Positions 1 to 9,826 are shown, counted from the stretch's first letter. The stretch: DNA of 64,000 bases from Orenia marismortui DSM 5156 (GCF_000379025.1 NZ_KB900617.1:493547-557546); one strand, 5' to 3'. Made by a program: numbers and translations. The notes: generated by a model not told the origin, from the letters alone.

Positions 1-1815
1 AGGAAGATATTCTCTATTAGCAATTAACTGCTCTTTTTCTTCATCTTCATGGACAGATTCATATTGTCTTGGACCATTATCAGTTAAAACATACTTTTTG
101 CTTCTTGGCAAGACCTTAGTAAAGTTATCATAGAAGGTATAACTTTCATCAAATAATAAATCTTTTAAATTTTCAGGATATACAGCTAGATAATTCTCTA
201 CTAAATCTAATGTATAAGTCCAGTGATCTATCCAATATCCTTCACCATGCTTAGCCACTGTCCAAGAATCAGCATTATCTATAACTAGATCAATAAAATC
301 TTTCATTTCCAAGTTGATATCTATATTAAAGTTATCAATAAACACAGCAATTTCACCTGGCGTAAAAGGTTTTTCCAACCTTTTTGCTAATTTTTCTTTA
401 GCTTCTTCAGAAACTTCATCTAATACAACATCTCTAGCTTCTGTTGTCGGAATATAGAATTTACTTCCCTCAATTACTAATGGATTATAGCCATCAGCTT
501 GGATTAAATTAGCAAACACTTTGATATTATCCTCTTTTACTTTAGGATTAAAGTAGTTATCACAACGACGGTTCTGATTTACATCTCTAAAGTTACCATT
601 ACCCTGTGAGTAATAAGTAGGTTCTAATAAGAATTCATTATAGTCACGTTCTAAGTCTCCATGCTTACGAGAAAAAATATGGTAAGTCTGTTCATTCCCC
701 TGGCTTCCTAGGCTAATAGGGAATCCGCCTCTAAGTAAGTTATCCATAAAGGTTTGACGACTATAAGCATCTAAAGTAGGCTCACCACTTACAGTGAAAA
801 TATAGTCAGCATAGTAGTTATGAACCTTTTTCGTTTCTTCTTCTTTATTATCCAAGAAACTAGCTGCTAAAACCTTCTCTGCTACTTCTGCAAGTCTATC
901 TTGATCAGCAAGGTTTCCATAAACTGAATCAATTTGAACCTCTTGACCTGCTTCTAGCATTTTTTTAGTTGCAGACATAGCTGTTGGGAATCTATTCTCT
1001 AAGATCTGTTCTCCCTTATAATCAGCTAATTCCTCTCTAATAAACCCAAGTGGTTCATCTAAGCTAGTCATTTCAGCAAAAACAACATCTGGGTCAACTA
1101 ATGGCATTAGTAGTTTATTATTTTCTCCTTCTTTTACAAAAGAAAGATAGAAATTACCTGCATCCATCTGTTTTACTTCTGCTTCATCCTCAGCTGAAGC
1201 TCTAAGCTTATAAAAAGGAGTCTTATTTTCAAAAGAATAAACCTTAGCCCATGCAGAAACAGTCTGACTAACTTCTTTTAAAGCCCCATTCTCCATACCA
1301 TAAGGTACTAATATAGGCATACCATCCAGAACTTCAACTTCTTGATCTTTATCAGAAATATTTTTTACTTTTACCCTGCGGACTAAAGCACCAAAATCTT
1401 CATTAGGTACGATGAAATAATTTACTTTAACCTTAAATCCTAATTTTAAATTTTCTTCTTCAATTGTTAAAGCATGAGGAGCAATTGTCATCTTGGTTGA
1501 AACTCCCTCACTCAACTTTCTAAAGGGTTCATAAACAATTTCTTCTAAATCTTTTTTTAGCTTAATAAAGGTTCTAAAACCTTTAGTTGGAACATTGCGA
1601 TAGGACTTATTAGCTGGGAAAAATTCCATAATCGGATTATCCTTATCCTTAGATCCAAAACTAGCAATTCCTTGACCCCGATTAACATAGAAAGCCCAGA
1701 TAGGAATTCCTAATTTACCAGCAATCCCAGGTAAGAAACTTGCAAAAGTACGTTTATTCTGATAATTTTCTATAATAAAATGTCCTTTTTCATTTAGTGA
1801 AAATTCTTTACTCAT
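1..1815 (-). CDS. Large carbohydrate phosphorylase-like protein, C-terminus outside window
   Basis: The open frame runs from an ATG at 1815 to the window edge, so 605 codons are visible and the C-terminal part is missing. A strong ribosome binding site (GGGAGGT) sits 6-7 bases before the ATG. The N-terminus carries FLPGIAGKLGIPIWAFYVNR and, further on, SRQTFMDNLLRGGFP. I associate this pattern with very large proteins annotated as cellobiose phosphorylase (COG3459) in anaerobic Firmicutes. A beta-1,3-glucan phosphorylase of the GH149 type is possible, because the next sugar enzyme at 5329 looks like a laminaribiose-type GH94 enzyme. The catalytic region is not visible, so the substrate is inference. 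No signal peptide, so it should act in the cytoplasm. Confidence 0.55.
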   Translation of the reverse strand, partial: MSKEFSLNEKGHFIIENYQNKRTFASFLPGIAGKLGIPIWAFYVNRGQGIASFGSKDKDNPIMEFFPANKSYRNVPTKGFRTFIKLKKDLEEIVYEPFRKLSEGVSTKMTIAPHALTIEEENLKLGFKVKVNYFIVPNEDFGALVRRVKVKNISDKDQEVEVLDGMPILVPYGMENGALKEVSQTVSAWAKVYSFENKTPFYKLRASAEDEAEVKQMDAGNFYLSFVKEGENNKLLMPLVDPDVVFAEMTSLDEPLGFIREELADYKGEQILENRFPTAMSATKKMLEAGQEVQIDSVYGNLADQDRLAEVAEKVLAASFLDNKEEETKKVHNYYADYIFTVSGEPTLDAYSRQTFMDNLLRGGFPISLGSQGNEQTYHIFSRKHGDLERDYNEFLLEPTYYSQGNGNFRDVNQNRRCDNYFNPKVKEDNIKVFANLIQADGYNPLVIEGSKFYIPTTEARDVVLDEVSEEAKEKLAKRLEKPFTPGEIAVFIDNFNIDINLEMKDFIDLVIDNADSWTVAKHGEGYWIDHWTYTLDLVENYLAVYPENLKDLLFDESYTFYDNFTKVLPRSKKYVLTDNGPRQYESVHEDEEKEQLIANREYLP

Positions 1816-2070
1816 TTATGTTACCTCCCTCTATTATTGTTCTAAATAAAGATAAACTTAATGATATTTTCAAATTTATTTGTTCATAACTATACAAGTT
1901 GAACTAATTATTTTCATAAAGGATATAAAGCAAAACTTTTTTGATGCAGACTAAAATCTGATTTAAAACTTTAATTCATTTAATTTTTCAATCTTTAATC
2001 TCTATTTATCTGTGTAAATCTTCATCCCAATCTTCTTATAGTGAGCTTAATATAAAGAACTTTAATACAG
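1816..2070. other. A+T-rich intergenic gap
   Basis: It holds the upstream region of the phosphorylase-like gene and a stretch near 1990-2030 resembling the degenerate 'tctgtgtaaatcttcatccc' text seen again near 4210-4250. No gene was found. Confidence 0.4.
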
Positions 2071-3051
2071 TTATATACACTTTATTTCAATTAGATCATT
2101 CAATGTATTATTAAGCTCTGATCTTGCCCAATTAGCTATACTTTTGTCCTTATATTGCCTATAAGTGGACTCAATTATCATGATAAGATATAAATATATT
2201 TTATACAACATACACCTTATTTCCTCATCTTTACTTAAACTATCTTTTCCCATATATGCATCCATGAAAATATTATTTCTCATAAGAAACCCACATACTG
2301 CTTCCAATAATGGATCTCCAAATAAAGCACGCTCACAATCTACAATTCCAGTAATTTGGGCTGATTTGGGATCTACAAAAATATTTCCTTCCCATAAATC
2401 CTTATGAACAAGTGATGGGGTTTTTACTTGATTTAATATATCTCTTTGTTCATTGAGAATATCATATAACTTATCATTTTTATATGAAAATGATATTCTA
2501 ACATCTTTAGCATCATCCAAAAGATCTTTTATCATATTTAAAAAAGCTTCTGCCCATGTACTAAACCTCTTATTTTCTTGAGAGATATGACCAAAATAAT
2601 CTCCTCTTATCATATTTATCTTCTTAACAATTTTACCTAGTTCTAAATAAATAGCATTATACTGTTGCTCTGTAAGTTGTTCACGTATCTTATCAAGAGA
2701 AGATCCAGATACAAATTCCATGAAAAAAAACTCACTATCAATAATCTCTCCACTACTATCATAATATAAAACCTTAGGAACAGGAATACCTTCGCTTTTA
2801 TACATCTCATTTAAAGCAAATACCTCTGTTTTCATAAGATTATTCTCATATCTCATAACTTGAACATCTTTCACAGGAGAAACCTTCAGTACAGTTTTTG
2901 GACCTTCACTAATATCTATCATATAAGCAGTATTAAAAAAACCATCGGTTAATTCTCTGATCTTTTCTAGCTTTACATCTCTTCCAAAAGCTTCTTGTGT
3001 AAGTCTTATAACTTCTTCTTTTCTAAGCTTTGTTTTGGTTATGCTCTGCAT
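2071..3051 (-). CDS. Aminoglycoside phosphotransferase (APH) family kinase
   Basis: This 326-residue protein has the APH/choline kinase-like fold signature. A nucleotide-binding lysine lies in VLKV near residue 56, and the catalytic loop LVHKDLWEGNIF contains H216, D218 and N223. The metal-binding aspartate is D238 in IVDCERALFGDP. The family phosphorylates small hydroxylated molecules (aminoglycosides, macrolides, homoserine, sugars, choline), so the substrate cannot be read from the sequence. It is a single-gene unit with gaps on both sides. Resistance is only one possibility, and an unassigned small-molecule kinase is the safer reading. Confidence 0.8.
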   Translation of the reverse strand: MQSITKTKLRKEEVIRLTQEAFGRDVKLEKIRELTDGFFNTAYMIDISEGPKTVLKVSPVKDVQVMRYENNLMKTEVFALNEMYKSEGIPVPKVLYYDSSGEIIDSEFFFMEFVSGSSLDKIREQLTEQQYNAIYLELGKIVKKINMIRGDYFGHISQENKRFSTWAEAFLNMIKDLLDDAKDVRISFSYKNDKLYDILNEQRDILNQVKTPSLVHKDLWEGNIFVDPKSAQITGIVDCERALFGDPLLEAVCGFLMRNNIFMDAYMGKDSLSKDEEIRCMLYKIYLYLIMIIESTYRQYKDKSIANWARSELNNTLNDLIEIKCI

Positions 3052-3178
3052 AATCTCTTAAGGCTCCTTATTTGAATTTAAAAATAACTTAGCAAAGGCT
3101 TATTAGTCAATTATACCAATTTCCTCTTTAGTTATTACTTGAATCTATCTCTAAAGACCTTAAAACTTATTAATTAAT

Positions 3179-3379
3179 TCACATCTTAATTGACTTATAA
3201 TACTCTAAAACTAATTCATTTAAACCTTCTCTAGAGTCAGTGATATCTGCAACTATAAATTCTGCTTCTTCTCCTATGATTATCGCCATCAATTTATTGA
3301 TTCTACTATTAACTTTTTTAAAAAATTGAGTATATATATCACTATAGAATTGATGGTATACTTGCTCATATGCTTCCAT
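3179..3379 (-). CDS. Small hypothetical protein (66 aa)
   Basis: The frame is short but has a good AAGGAG ribosome binding site 8 bases upstream of the ATG at 3379, which supports translation. The product is mixed alpha/beta with a hydrophobic core (LMAIIIGEEAEFIVADITDS) and no recognisable catalytic motif. It lies directly downstream of the cupin gene (gap about 30 bases), so the two are probably co-transcribed. It could be a complete small protein or the remnant of a longer one. I do not recognise the family. Confidence 0.5.
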   Translation of the reverse strand: MEAYEQVYHQFYSDIYTQFFKKVNSRINKLMAIIIGEEAEFIVADITDSREGLNELVLEYYKSIKM

Positions 3380-3409
3380 TATTAGTCTCCTTATAATTTC
3401 ATTAACTTA

Positions 3410-3838
3410 TTATTTCCAAAGAGATTCTGTTAACTCAACTAATTTACTCTGTTGCTTTTCATTTAACTCTATCTCTGGTGAGTTCTCTAAAGTGGTATCT
3501 CTATTCTCTACAATTAAAACCATAGCATCTTCACTTAAAGTATGGGTATGCCAAACTCCTTGCTTAATATTGTACATTTTACCTGGCTTCATATCTTGAC
3601 CATATATTTCTCTAACCTCTAATTCATCACCATCACCGATAAATAAGATACATTTACCTTTTAATAACACAAAAACCTCATCAGTCTGATCATGCTTTTG
3701 CATTTTAGTAATCTCCTGTGGAAGCAACTCATCACAATAATTTAAAATTGCTACTCTCCATTCACCATAATCAACTACAGGCTTATATCCTTCATCAATA
3801 TACTCTTTTACCTCTAATAAATCTTTGATAATCCCCAT
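3410..3838 (-). CDS. Cupin-domain protein
   Basis: A single conserved beta-barrel domain of 142 residues. The first cupin motif is visible as KHDQTDEVFVLLKG and the second as GVWHTHTLSEDA, supplying His and Glu residues that would bind a metal. The start is placed at the ATG at 3838, which follows GGGAAGTG at proper spacing; the in-frame ATG eight codons upstream has no such site. Family members include isomerases, dioxygenases and sugar-binding proteins, and the sequence does not decide between them. It is probably co-transcribed with the 66-aa gene downstream. Confidence 0.7.
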   Translation of the reverse strand: MGIIKDLLEVKEYIDEGYKPVVDYGEWRVAILNYCDELLPQEITKMQKHDQTDEVFVLLKGKCILFIGDGDELEVREIYGQDMKPGKMYNIKQGVWHTHTLSEDAMVLIVENRDTTLENSPEIELNEKQQSKLVELTESLWK

Positions 3839-3987
3839 AGTTTCACTTCCCTTTTCTATCATATTAAAATCTTAAACTTTCTAATGATATCTATAAGCTT
3901 CAAAACTTTACTATCTATATAGAAACCGATAAATATTTCATTATAAGTTGAAGTAATTACTTTAACAAAAGATATAAATAAAAATCT

Positions 3988-4192
3988 TCTTTTAGCACGA
4001 ATAAACACGCGCCCTGAGAGTGATTTTCTCGAAGAAGTACTCTTGGGGTGAATCTATACTAATAGTTCAAAAGAATTTTATTGATAAGTTAATTTTTTAG
4101 TCCTTTATTCGTGTTAATCACCCCAAGAGTACTTCCTCAATCGACAAAAGTCCTCTCTTTCAAGGCGCTGTGTTAATTCGTGGTTAAAAAAT
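3988..4192. repeat. Long imperfect inverted-repeat element
   Basis: The two arms (about 3988-4055 and 4113-4192) are imperfect reverse complements over about 65 bases. The best part is an 18-bp exact match: GAAGTACTCTTGGGGTGA at 4035-4052 and its complement at 4118-4135. Both outer ends carry 'cacgaat' text (ttagcacgaataaac on the left; ttaattcgtggttaa on the right) followed inward by gcgcc. The central loop is about 60 bp and A+T-rich. No frame inside encodes a transposase. It looks like a non-autonomous or decayed palindromic element filling the 3839-4261 gap. Confidence 0.7.
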
Positions 4193-4261
4193 CTTTAAAT
4201 TTTTTTGTGTTCTATATAGAATCTGTGCCATTCTGTGTCTAATTCTGCTTTTGCACAACAT

Positions 4262-5257
4262 TTAAGCTTTTAAAATTGCTTCTATCTTAGCTAACTCTTC
4301 ATCACTGAAATCTAAGTTTTCTACAATCTTTACATTCTCTTCAATCTGACTGGCCCTACTTGCCCCTACTAACACAGAAGTCACTCTTCCTCTTCTTAAT
4401 ACCCAAGCAAGTGCCATTTGAGCCAAAGTCTGATTCCTTGATGAAGCAATCTCATTTAAACTTCTAACCTTATTAAGTTTCTCTTCTGTAATATCTTTAT
4501 CATTTAGAAATTGACTTGAACCACCAGCTCTAGAATTAGAGGGAATCCCTTTTAAATACTTATCTGTCAATAACCCTTGAGATAAAGGAGAAAAGACTAT
4601 TGAACCAACACCTTCATCTTCTAATAGATCTAATAGTCCATCATCTTCAACCCAACGATTAAACATTGAATAAGAAGGTTGATGAATAAGGCAAGGAGTT
4701 CCTAAATCTTTTAATACAGCTAAAGCTTCTTTAGTCTGTTCAGAATTATAATTAGAAATACCAACATAAAGAGCCTTACCTTGGCGAACAATACTATCTA
4801 ATGCACCCATAGTCTCCTCAATTGGTGTATTAGGATCTGGACGATGATGATAAAAAATATCTACATAATCTACCCCTAACCTTTTAAGACTCTGATCTAA
4901 ACTAGATATGAGATACTTTCTTGAACCCCAATCACCATAAGGGCCTTCCCACATTCCATAACCTGCCTTAGTAGAGATAACTAATTCATCGCGATACCCT
5001 GCTAAGTCTGTTTTAAGTATTCTTCCAAAATTCTCTTCTGCTGAACCAGCAGGAGGACCATAATTATTAGCTAAATCAAAATGAGTTATACCTAAATCAA
5101 AAGCTTTACGAATCATAGTTCTACTATTTTCAAAATTATCATTATTACCAAAGTTATGCCACAAACCTAAGGAAACTGCAGGCAATTTCAAACCACTATT
5201 ACCACAACGATTATATTTCATATTCTTATATCTATCTTTGCTTGCTACATATTTCAT
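4262..5257 (-). CDS. gpr: Aldo-keto reductase, L-glyceraldehyde 3-phosphate reductase type
   Basis: A 331-residue (alpha/beta)8 NADPH-dependent reductase. The catalytic tetrad is D61, Y66, K97 and H138. The N-terminal stretch RCGNSGLKLPAVSLGLWHNF matches what I know of the YghZ/Gpr group, which reduces L-glyceraldehyde 3-phosphate and also methylglyoxal. This group is close to the Kv-beta-like AKR14 family. It lies just downstream of the GH94 gene (71-bp gap containing a small stem-loop at 5285-5311), so it may be read as the last gene of that unit. Subfamily assignment rests on the N-terminal signature; the true aldehyde substrate is unproven. Confidence 0.85.
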   Translation of the reverse strand: MKYVASKDRYKNMKYNRCGNSGLKLPAVSLGLWHNFGNNDNFENSRTMIRKAFDLGITHFDLANNYGPPAGSAEENFGRILKTDLAGYRDELVISTKAGYGMWEGPYGDWGSRKYLISSLDQSLKRLGVDYVDIFYHHRPDPNTPIEETMGALDSIVRQGKALYVGISNYNSEQTKEALAVLKDLGTPCLIHQPSYSMFNRWVEDDGLLDLLEDEGVGSIVFSPLSQGLLTDKYLKGIPSNSRAGGSSQFLNDKDITEEKLNKVRSLNEIASSRNQTLAQMALAWVLRRGRVTSVLVGASRASQIEENVKIVENLDFSDEELAKIEAILKA

Positions 5258-5328
5258 ATATTAGCCTCCTATAATAAGGCTATAAGTGTGACATTAATAA
5301 GCAATCACACTCAATACCTTTTTTATAA

Positions 5329-8064
5329 TTAACCTAATGTAATCTCTACTTGATGAGTATTATCTGCACTTAATTGATCTACTACATCTCTTTTAATTAC
5401 TGTATATCCATCTTTTACTTCAAAATCAACCTCTTTACCATTGATTATAACTTTTTTAATACTGTATTCTCCAAATTCAATACCATCTTTATTGTTATAA
5501 GTCACATTTAAAGGTCTATTAGCAAAAATAGTATAGATACTAGCATTCCCTTCATTATCAAACTGTTCTTTTAATAATTTAGGGTCTAATACTAAATTAC
5601 CTAACTCTCCTCTAACTCCATAAACTTGAGTTACTTCTGTTAATAACAACCAGCTAGCAGATCCAGTCAAGTAGTGGTATAGACCTCTTCCACGTTCATT
5701 GATATACTCTGGTATCCCTGGATAGATTCTGCTTCTTTCAAAGTCATTACAATGTTTATAAATAGAGTTAATAACCTCATATCCTTCCTTAGCAAAACCA
5801 CGTTGGTAAAGAGCATTACCATACATTACAGCCATATGGCTAAACATTGCTCCATTCTCTTTATGACCGAAAGCAAAACCAAATAATCTTCCTAAGTTGG
5901 TCTTCAGCTCTTTAAAGTTAGTATTTAAACGATATCCACCAACTCTATCATCTTTTAGATAATGGTCAGCTGCTTTGACTATCTTCTCTATCTGTTCATC
6001 AGTAGCTACTCCACCCATAATAGGAAATACCTGACCTGTTAGAGTCATTCTTGTACCTAATGGGTGATCACCTTCTAATCTCTCTCCATCATTATCATAA
6101 TAAGCATTGAACCATTCATAACCTTCACTATTTCTAATCAACTCATTCTTGCGTAGATGATCTACAATCCACTTACCTTTAGCTTCTAAATCATTTGCAA
6201 GTTCCTCAATGGAAATTTCAACCTTATCGCCAGAAAATTCACTCGCACAACTATCAAAATATTTATCTAACAATTTATGCTTAGCTTCTACTGAATCATA
6301 ATCTATCCTATCAGCTAATGTATCTAATAATAACTTCATCTCTTCAGCAATCTCTATTTTATCAATACCTTTGTTTTCTGATAGCTTGCGTAATAGCTTA
6401 GCCATCTCTAATAAATTACTAGAATATAAAGCTGTAAAGGCTACACTCTCCCCTCTTTCTTCAGCCATATCTAAACCATCATTCCAGTCAGCACCCTCTA
6501 GCTTGAAGTTATTATGCTCACCTACATTAAAGAATAAGGTCAAATGCTGAACTAACATATGCTCTAAAATACTTCCCTCATAAACATTACCTTCTCTATC
6601 TAATAATTTATTTCCATCTTCAGGCTTCCAATTTTCATCCTTCTTCTCTGAGCGATAAATTTGAGCATCTTTAAAATAAGTCTGACCTTCTAATAAGAAC
6701 TCTAAATCTCCACTCTGATCGATATATAGCTTAGTAGTTAGAAATGGCCAAGAACCATGATCCATCCATACCCTGCTGATATTATTTCTATCTGCTATAA
6801 ATTCTCCAGGCTTAGAACCAATAATAGTAGCGTTACTTCCATCAATTCTGACTCCAGCAAAGTTATTGAACAATAGATCCCTTACACCTTCAGGCTCCAT
6901 TAAAAGAAGTGCCAAACAATCTTGCCATAAATCTCTCCATCCTCTTCCTCCACGACCATAATCGTGATGTGGTAGGAAAGAACAACCATAAATTCTTCTT
7001 AAAATAGGTTGTAAAGTAACCCACTTCATCCATTGATCATAATCTTGATTGCCAGAATTGAATTGCACTGTATTAATCTTCTCTTCCCAGTAAGCTTTAT
7101 TCTGACTTATATACTTATCAAATAAATCTTTACTTAAATATTTTTCTGCTATTTTTTCTAAATTGGTAGCGTTTTCATTAATTACAATAGCCAGAATATA
7201 AGATTTCTCTTCCCCAACTTTTAATATCCTGTCTTTAAATCTCAATGCTCCAATTGCCTCAAAACCTTCTGTTTCTTCACCAGATTGACAATAAACATCT
7301 GTATCTTTAGCAATAGACTTAGGCCACTCTAAATTTCCACCTTCTCCAATGAAATCTTCTACAACTGGACAGAACTCTATAGGTTTCTTCCCATCCTGCT
7401 CTGCTCCTAAAACACCATAGCTAACATTATTAACCTTATGTCCCCGTTCATCAAAAGATAATGTAGGATTGACAACTATACCACTGTCTATAGTCTTAAT
7501 CTTATGTAGCAAAGAAGTTACATGCCGATGATCTCTTAAATTATCAGCAGAACGACCATATACAGGTATAGCAGCTGTAGGAGTTATCTTCTTATCTTCA
7601 TCTCCTGTATTAATAATCTTAACCTCCATCAATTCTACTGTATCATCATTAGCAGGAACAAAACTAGTTATCTCTGATTTAATTCCTAACTCACCATTTT
7701 CTCTAATTACCTTATGCCATAGTAGACCAGCTTCAACAGTAACGCTTTCACCATCTTGCTTAAATCGTGAAGCTATTTGTTGAGCTGAATTTCCTGTAGC
7801 AGACCAGATATCTCTTCCATCTATATTAATCCAAAAGTTTCTTGCTGATTTAGTATTATGCAAATCCTCAACTGAAACTGGCATCAAAGCAAAGGTATTC
7901 TGACCTGTCTTAATATCCCCATGCAAATTAGGAGTGATCGCAGACATCATTCCAGCTTCATTTGTCAATGGAAAATAAAGATAATTACTCTTATCTGCAT
8001 CTTCTAATCTAAACTCTCCATTCCCTCCAATAAATTCCCAAGTTTTATATGATTTTTCTGCCAT
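5329..8064 (-). CDS. GH94 disaccharide phosphorylase, probably laminaribiose-type
   Basis: This 911-residue cytoplasmic enzyme has the GH94 layout: N-terminal beta-sandwich, linker helices and an (alpha/alpha)6 barrel. The catalytic acid is D529 in GADWNDGLD, and HDYGRGGRGWRDLWQDC (367-383) lies in the barrel. GH94 enzymes split beta-glucosidic disaccharides with phosphate, giving alpha-glucose 1-phosphate and a sugar. Its length and the N-terminal FPLTNEAGMMSAITP segment recall laminaribiose phosphorylases rather than the shorter (about 800-residue) cellobiose phosphorylases, but that is from memory. It heads the unit that continues to the aldo-keto reductase and follows the GH4 gene by 55 bases. 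Confidence 0.8.
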   Translation of the reverse strand: MAEKSYKTWEFIGGNGEFRLEDADKSNYLYFPLTNEAGMMSAITPNLHGDIKTGQNTFALMPVSVEDLHNTKSARNFWINIDGRDIWSATGNSAQQIASRFKQDGESVTVEAGLLWHKVIRENGELGIKSEITSFVPANDDTVELMEVKIINTGDEDKKITPTAAIPVYGRSADNLRDHRHVTSLLHKIKTIDSGIVVNPTLSFDERGHKVNNVSYGVLGAEQDGKKPIEFCPVVEDFIGEGGNLEWPKSIAKDTDVYCQSGEETEGFEAIGALRFKDRILKVGEEKSYILAIVINENATNLEKIAEKYLSKDLFDKYISQNKAYWEEKINTVQFNSGNQDYDQWMKWVTLQPILRRIYGCSFLPHHDYGRGGRGWRDLWQDCLALLLMEPEGVRDLLFNNFAGVRIDGSNATIIGSKPGEFIADRNNISRVWMDHGSWPFLTTKLYIDQSGDLEFLLEGQTYFKDAQIYRSEKKDENWKPEDGNKLLDREGNVYEGSILEHMLVQHLTLFFNVGEHNNFKLEGADWNDGLDMAEERGESVAFTALYSSNLLEMAKLLRKLSENKGIDKIEIAEEMKLLLDTLADRIDYDSVEAKHKLLDKYFDSCASEFSGDKVEISIEELANDLEAKGKWIVDHLRKNELIRNSEGYEWFNAYYDNDGERLEGDHPLGTRMTLTGQVFPIMGGVATDEQIEKIVKAADHYLKDDRVGGYRLNTNFKELKTNLGRLFGFAFGHKENGAMFSHMAVMYGNALYQRGFAKEGYEVINSIYKHCNDFERSRIYPGIPEYINERGRGLYHYLTGSASWLLLTEVTQVYGVRGELGNLVLDPKLLKEQFDNEGNASIYTIFANRPLNVTYNNKDGIEFGEYSIKKVIINGKEVDFEVKDGYTVIKRDVVDQLSADNTHQVEITLG

Positions 8065-8119
8065 AAACTTATTCCCCTCTCTTTTTATTATAAGAGTCTT
8101 ATATTTAAACTCAGTCTTA

Positions 8120-9439
8120 CTAACTATTTAGACTAAACTGAGGTAAGTAATCTATATTCTCTCTAATAATATCATCTAATAAAGGCTTTACAACACTACT
8201 TTCAACTAAGGGATGCAAAAGTAAAGCTTGATAGGCAGCATCATAATCACCATGAACCCCTGCTTCAATAGCTAAGATTTCATAGTCATTAATCACCTGT
8301 ATCAAACCTCGAATTTTAGGAGATAATTCTTTACAATCCAGAGGATGAGCTCCTTTACTATCTACGTAACATGTTCTCTCAATAACTGAATCATTAGGTA
8401 AAGAAGCTATAGTTTCTTGATTTGGAACATTTAAATAATGAATATCACCTTTATCATTATAGATAGCACTCATAAGTTCACAAGCGGCATCAGAATAATA
8501 GTGCCCTCCTCTTTCATTTAATTCTTGAGGCTTCTCCCTTAAACTAGGATTCTGATATAATTCAAATAGAAAATCCTCTAGTTCTTTAACAACCTCTCCT
8601 CTAGTACCTTCATTTTTGGAAGCTATAAGCTCCGCTTCTAATATTTTCGCCGTATTATAATAATATTTATGATAAGGACAAGGCAACATCTTTAATGACT
8701 GAATTAAATCTTTCTCCCAAGGAAAATCTGATATATTCTTTACTGTAATCTTTCGTTCAGAAATTAAACCTTCTATAATATCATCTATTTTACTCTCACC
8801 TTGATAAATTACATCTCGACCCCAGACCAAATGATTTAAACCAACTATATCTAAATAGATATCATCTCTACTTAACCCTAAAATATCAGCTGAAACATTA
8901 TGCATTACTACTGGGACATTACACAAACCTATACATTTTATCTCAGTATACTTCTTAACTGTTTCTGTAATAATCCCACTTGGATTAGTAAAGTTAATTA
9001 GCCAGGCATTAGAGGCTAACTCCTCTATATCCTTACAGATATCTAATATAACTGGAATAGTTCTCAAAGCCTTTGCCATTCCTCCGGCTCCTGTAGTCTC
9101 CTGGCCTAGACAGTTATATTTCAAAGGAATCTTTTCATCTCTAATCCTAGCATCTAACTGACCAACTCTAAACTGAGTAATGATAAAATCAGCATCTTTG
9201 ATTGCTTCTTTTCTATTCAAAGTCAGATGAACTCTGATGTCAACTCCAGCTTCTTGCACAATTCTTTTAGCTAATCCACCAACAATCTCCAACTTCCACT
9301 GCCCTTGCTTAATATCTACTAAATATAAATCTTTGACCGGAAATTCATCATACCTTTTAATAAGACCTTCAATAATCTCAGGGGTATAACTGCTTCCTCC
9401 TCCAATAACAGTAAGCTTTAAACCATTCTTAGAGTTCAA
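8120..9439 (-). CDS. GH4 6-phospho-beta-glucosidase
   Basis: A 439-residue NAD- and Mn-dependent glycosidase of family 4. The Rossmann motif VIGGGSSYTP lies at residues 11-20, the metal-ligand Cys in CNVP is C173, and the metal-ligand His is H203 in GLNHL. The CNxP form is typical of members acting on 6-phospho-glucosides (LicH/CelF). It would cleave 6-phospho-cellobiose or similar sugars delivered by the PTS. Translation starts at a TTG (9439) preceded by GGGGGG at ideal spacing. The start overlaps the end of the PTS IIA gene by 11 bases, which indicates coupled translation. Confidence 0.88.
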   Translation of the reverse strand: MNSKNGLKLTVIGGGSSYTPEIIEGLIKRYDEFPVKDLYLVDIKQGQWKLEIVGGLAKRIVQEAGVDIRVHLTLNRKEAIKDADFIITQFRVGQLDARIRDEKIPLKYNCLGQETTGAGGMAKALRTIPVILDICKDIEELASNAWLINFTNPSGIITETVKKYTEIKCIGLCNVPVVMHNVSADILGLSRDDIYLDIVGLNHLVWGRDVIYQGESKIDDIIEGLISERKITVKNISDFPWEKDLIQSLKMLPCPYHKYYYNTAKILEAELIASKNEGTRGEVVKELEDFLFELYQNPSLREKPQELNERGGHYYSDAACELMSAIYNDKGDIHYLNVPNQETIASLPNDSVIERTCYVDSKGAHPLDCKELSPKIRGLIQVINDYEILAIEAGVHGDYDAAYQALLLHPLVESSVVKPLLDDIIRENIDYLPQFSLNS

Positions 9440-9779
9440 TATTATCCCCCCTTTTATTCAAACTCTTCTTCAAGCTATGGATCTCTTTTTCGGATTGAAT
9501 TAGCTCTTTGACTAAATCTCTACTTAACATAGCATTCATCAAATGATCTTGGGCATGTATCAATAATAAACTTATTTCAAAATCCTTTCCTTGGGCCTCT
9601 TTAGTCATCAAATCTGTCTGTTTCTTATGAATTCCCTGTAATACTTCAGTTGCTTCGTTTAATTTAACTTCTGAATCGTTAAACCTTCCTGCTCTAGCTA
9701 ATGACAAGGCTTCAAAAATAATGCTTTTAGCCTTACCTGCCTGAGCAATTATTGTGAATATAGTTTCTTTAGGGATCAT
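9429..9779 (-). CDS. PTS lactose/cellobiose-family IIA component
   Basis: A 116-residue, all-helical cytoplasmic phosphocarrier. The phosphorylated histidine is H75 in LLLIHAQDHLMNAM, the hallmark of the Lac/Chb IIA family, which works as a trimer. It accepts phosphate from HPr and passes it to a IIB protein, here most likely the one at 16569. It is encoded with the GH4 enzyme rather than with IIB and IIC, which are 6-7 kb away. That division places the last phosphorelay step and the hydrolase under one transcript. Confidence 0.9.
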   Translation of the reverse strand: MIPKETIFTIIAQAGKAKSIIFEALSLARAGRFNDSEVKLNEATEVLQGIHKKQTDLMTKEAQGKDFEISLLLIHAQDHLMNAMLSRDLVKELIQSEKEIHSLKKSLNKRGDNIEL

Positions 9780-9826
9780 AATAAACTCCTCCTAACACCT
9801 TATCTTGTAAAAATAATTATTAACAA

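Noticed and set aside
2071-3051. Antibiotic resistance call for the APH-like gene
   Set aside because: The APH fold is shared by many small-molecule kinases, and there is no resistance or mobile context.
8120-9439. Lactate/malate dehydrogenase for the GH4 gene
   Set aside because: GH4 shares the Rossmann start, but the CNVP metal motif, the GLNHL His and the PTS IIA neighbour point to a glycosidase.
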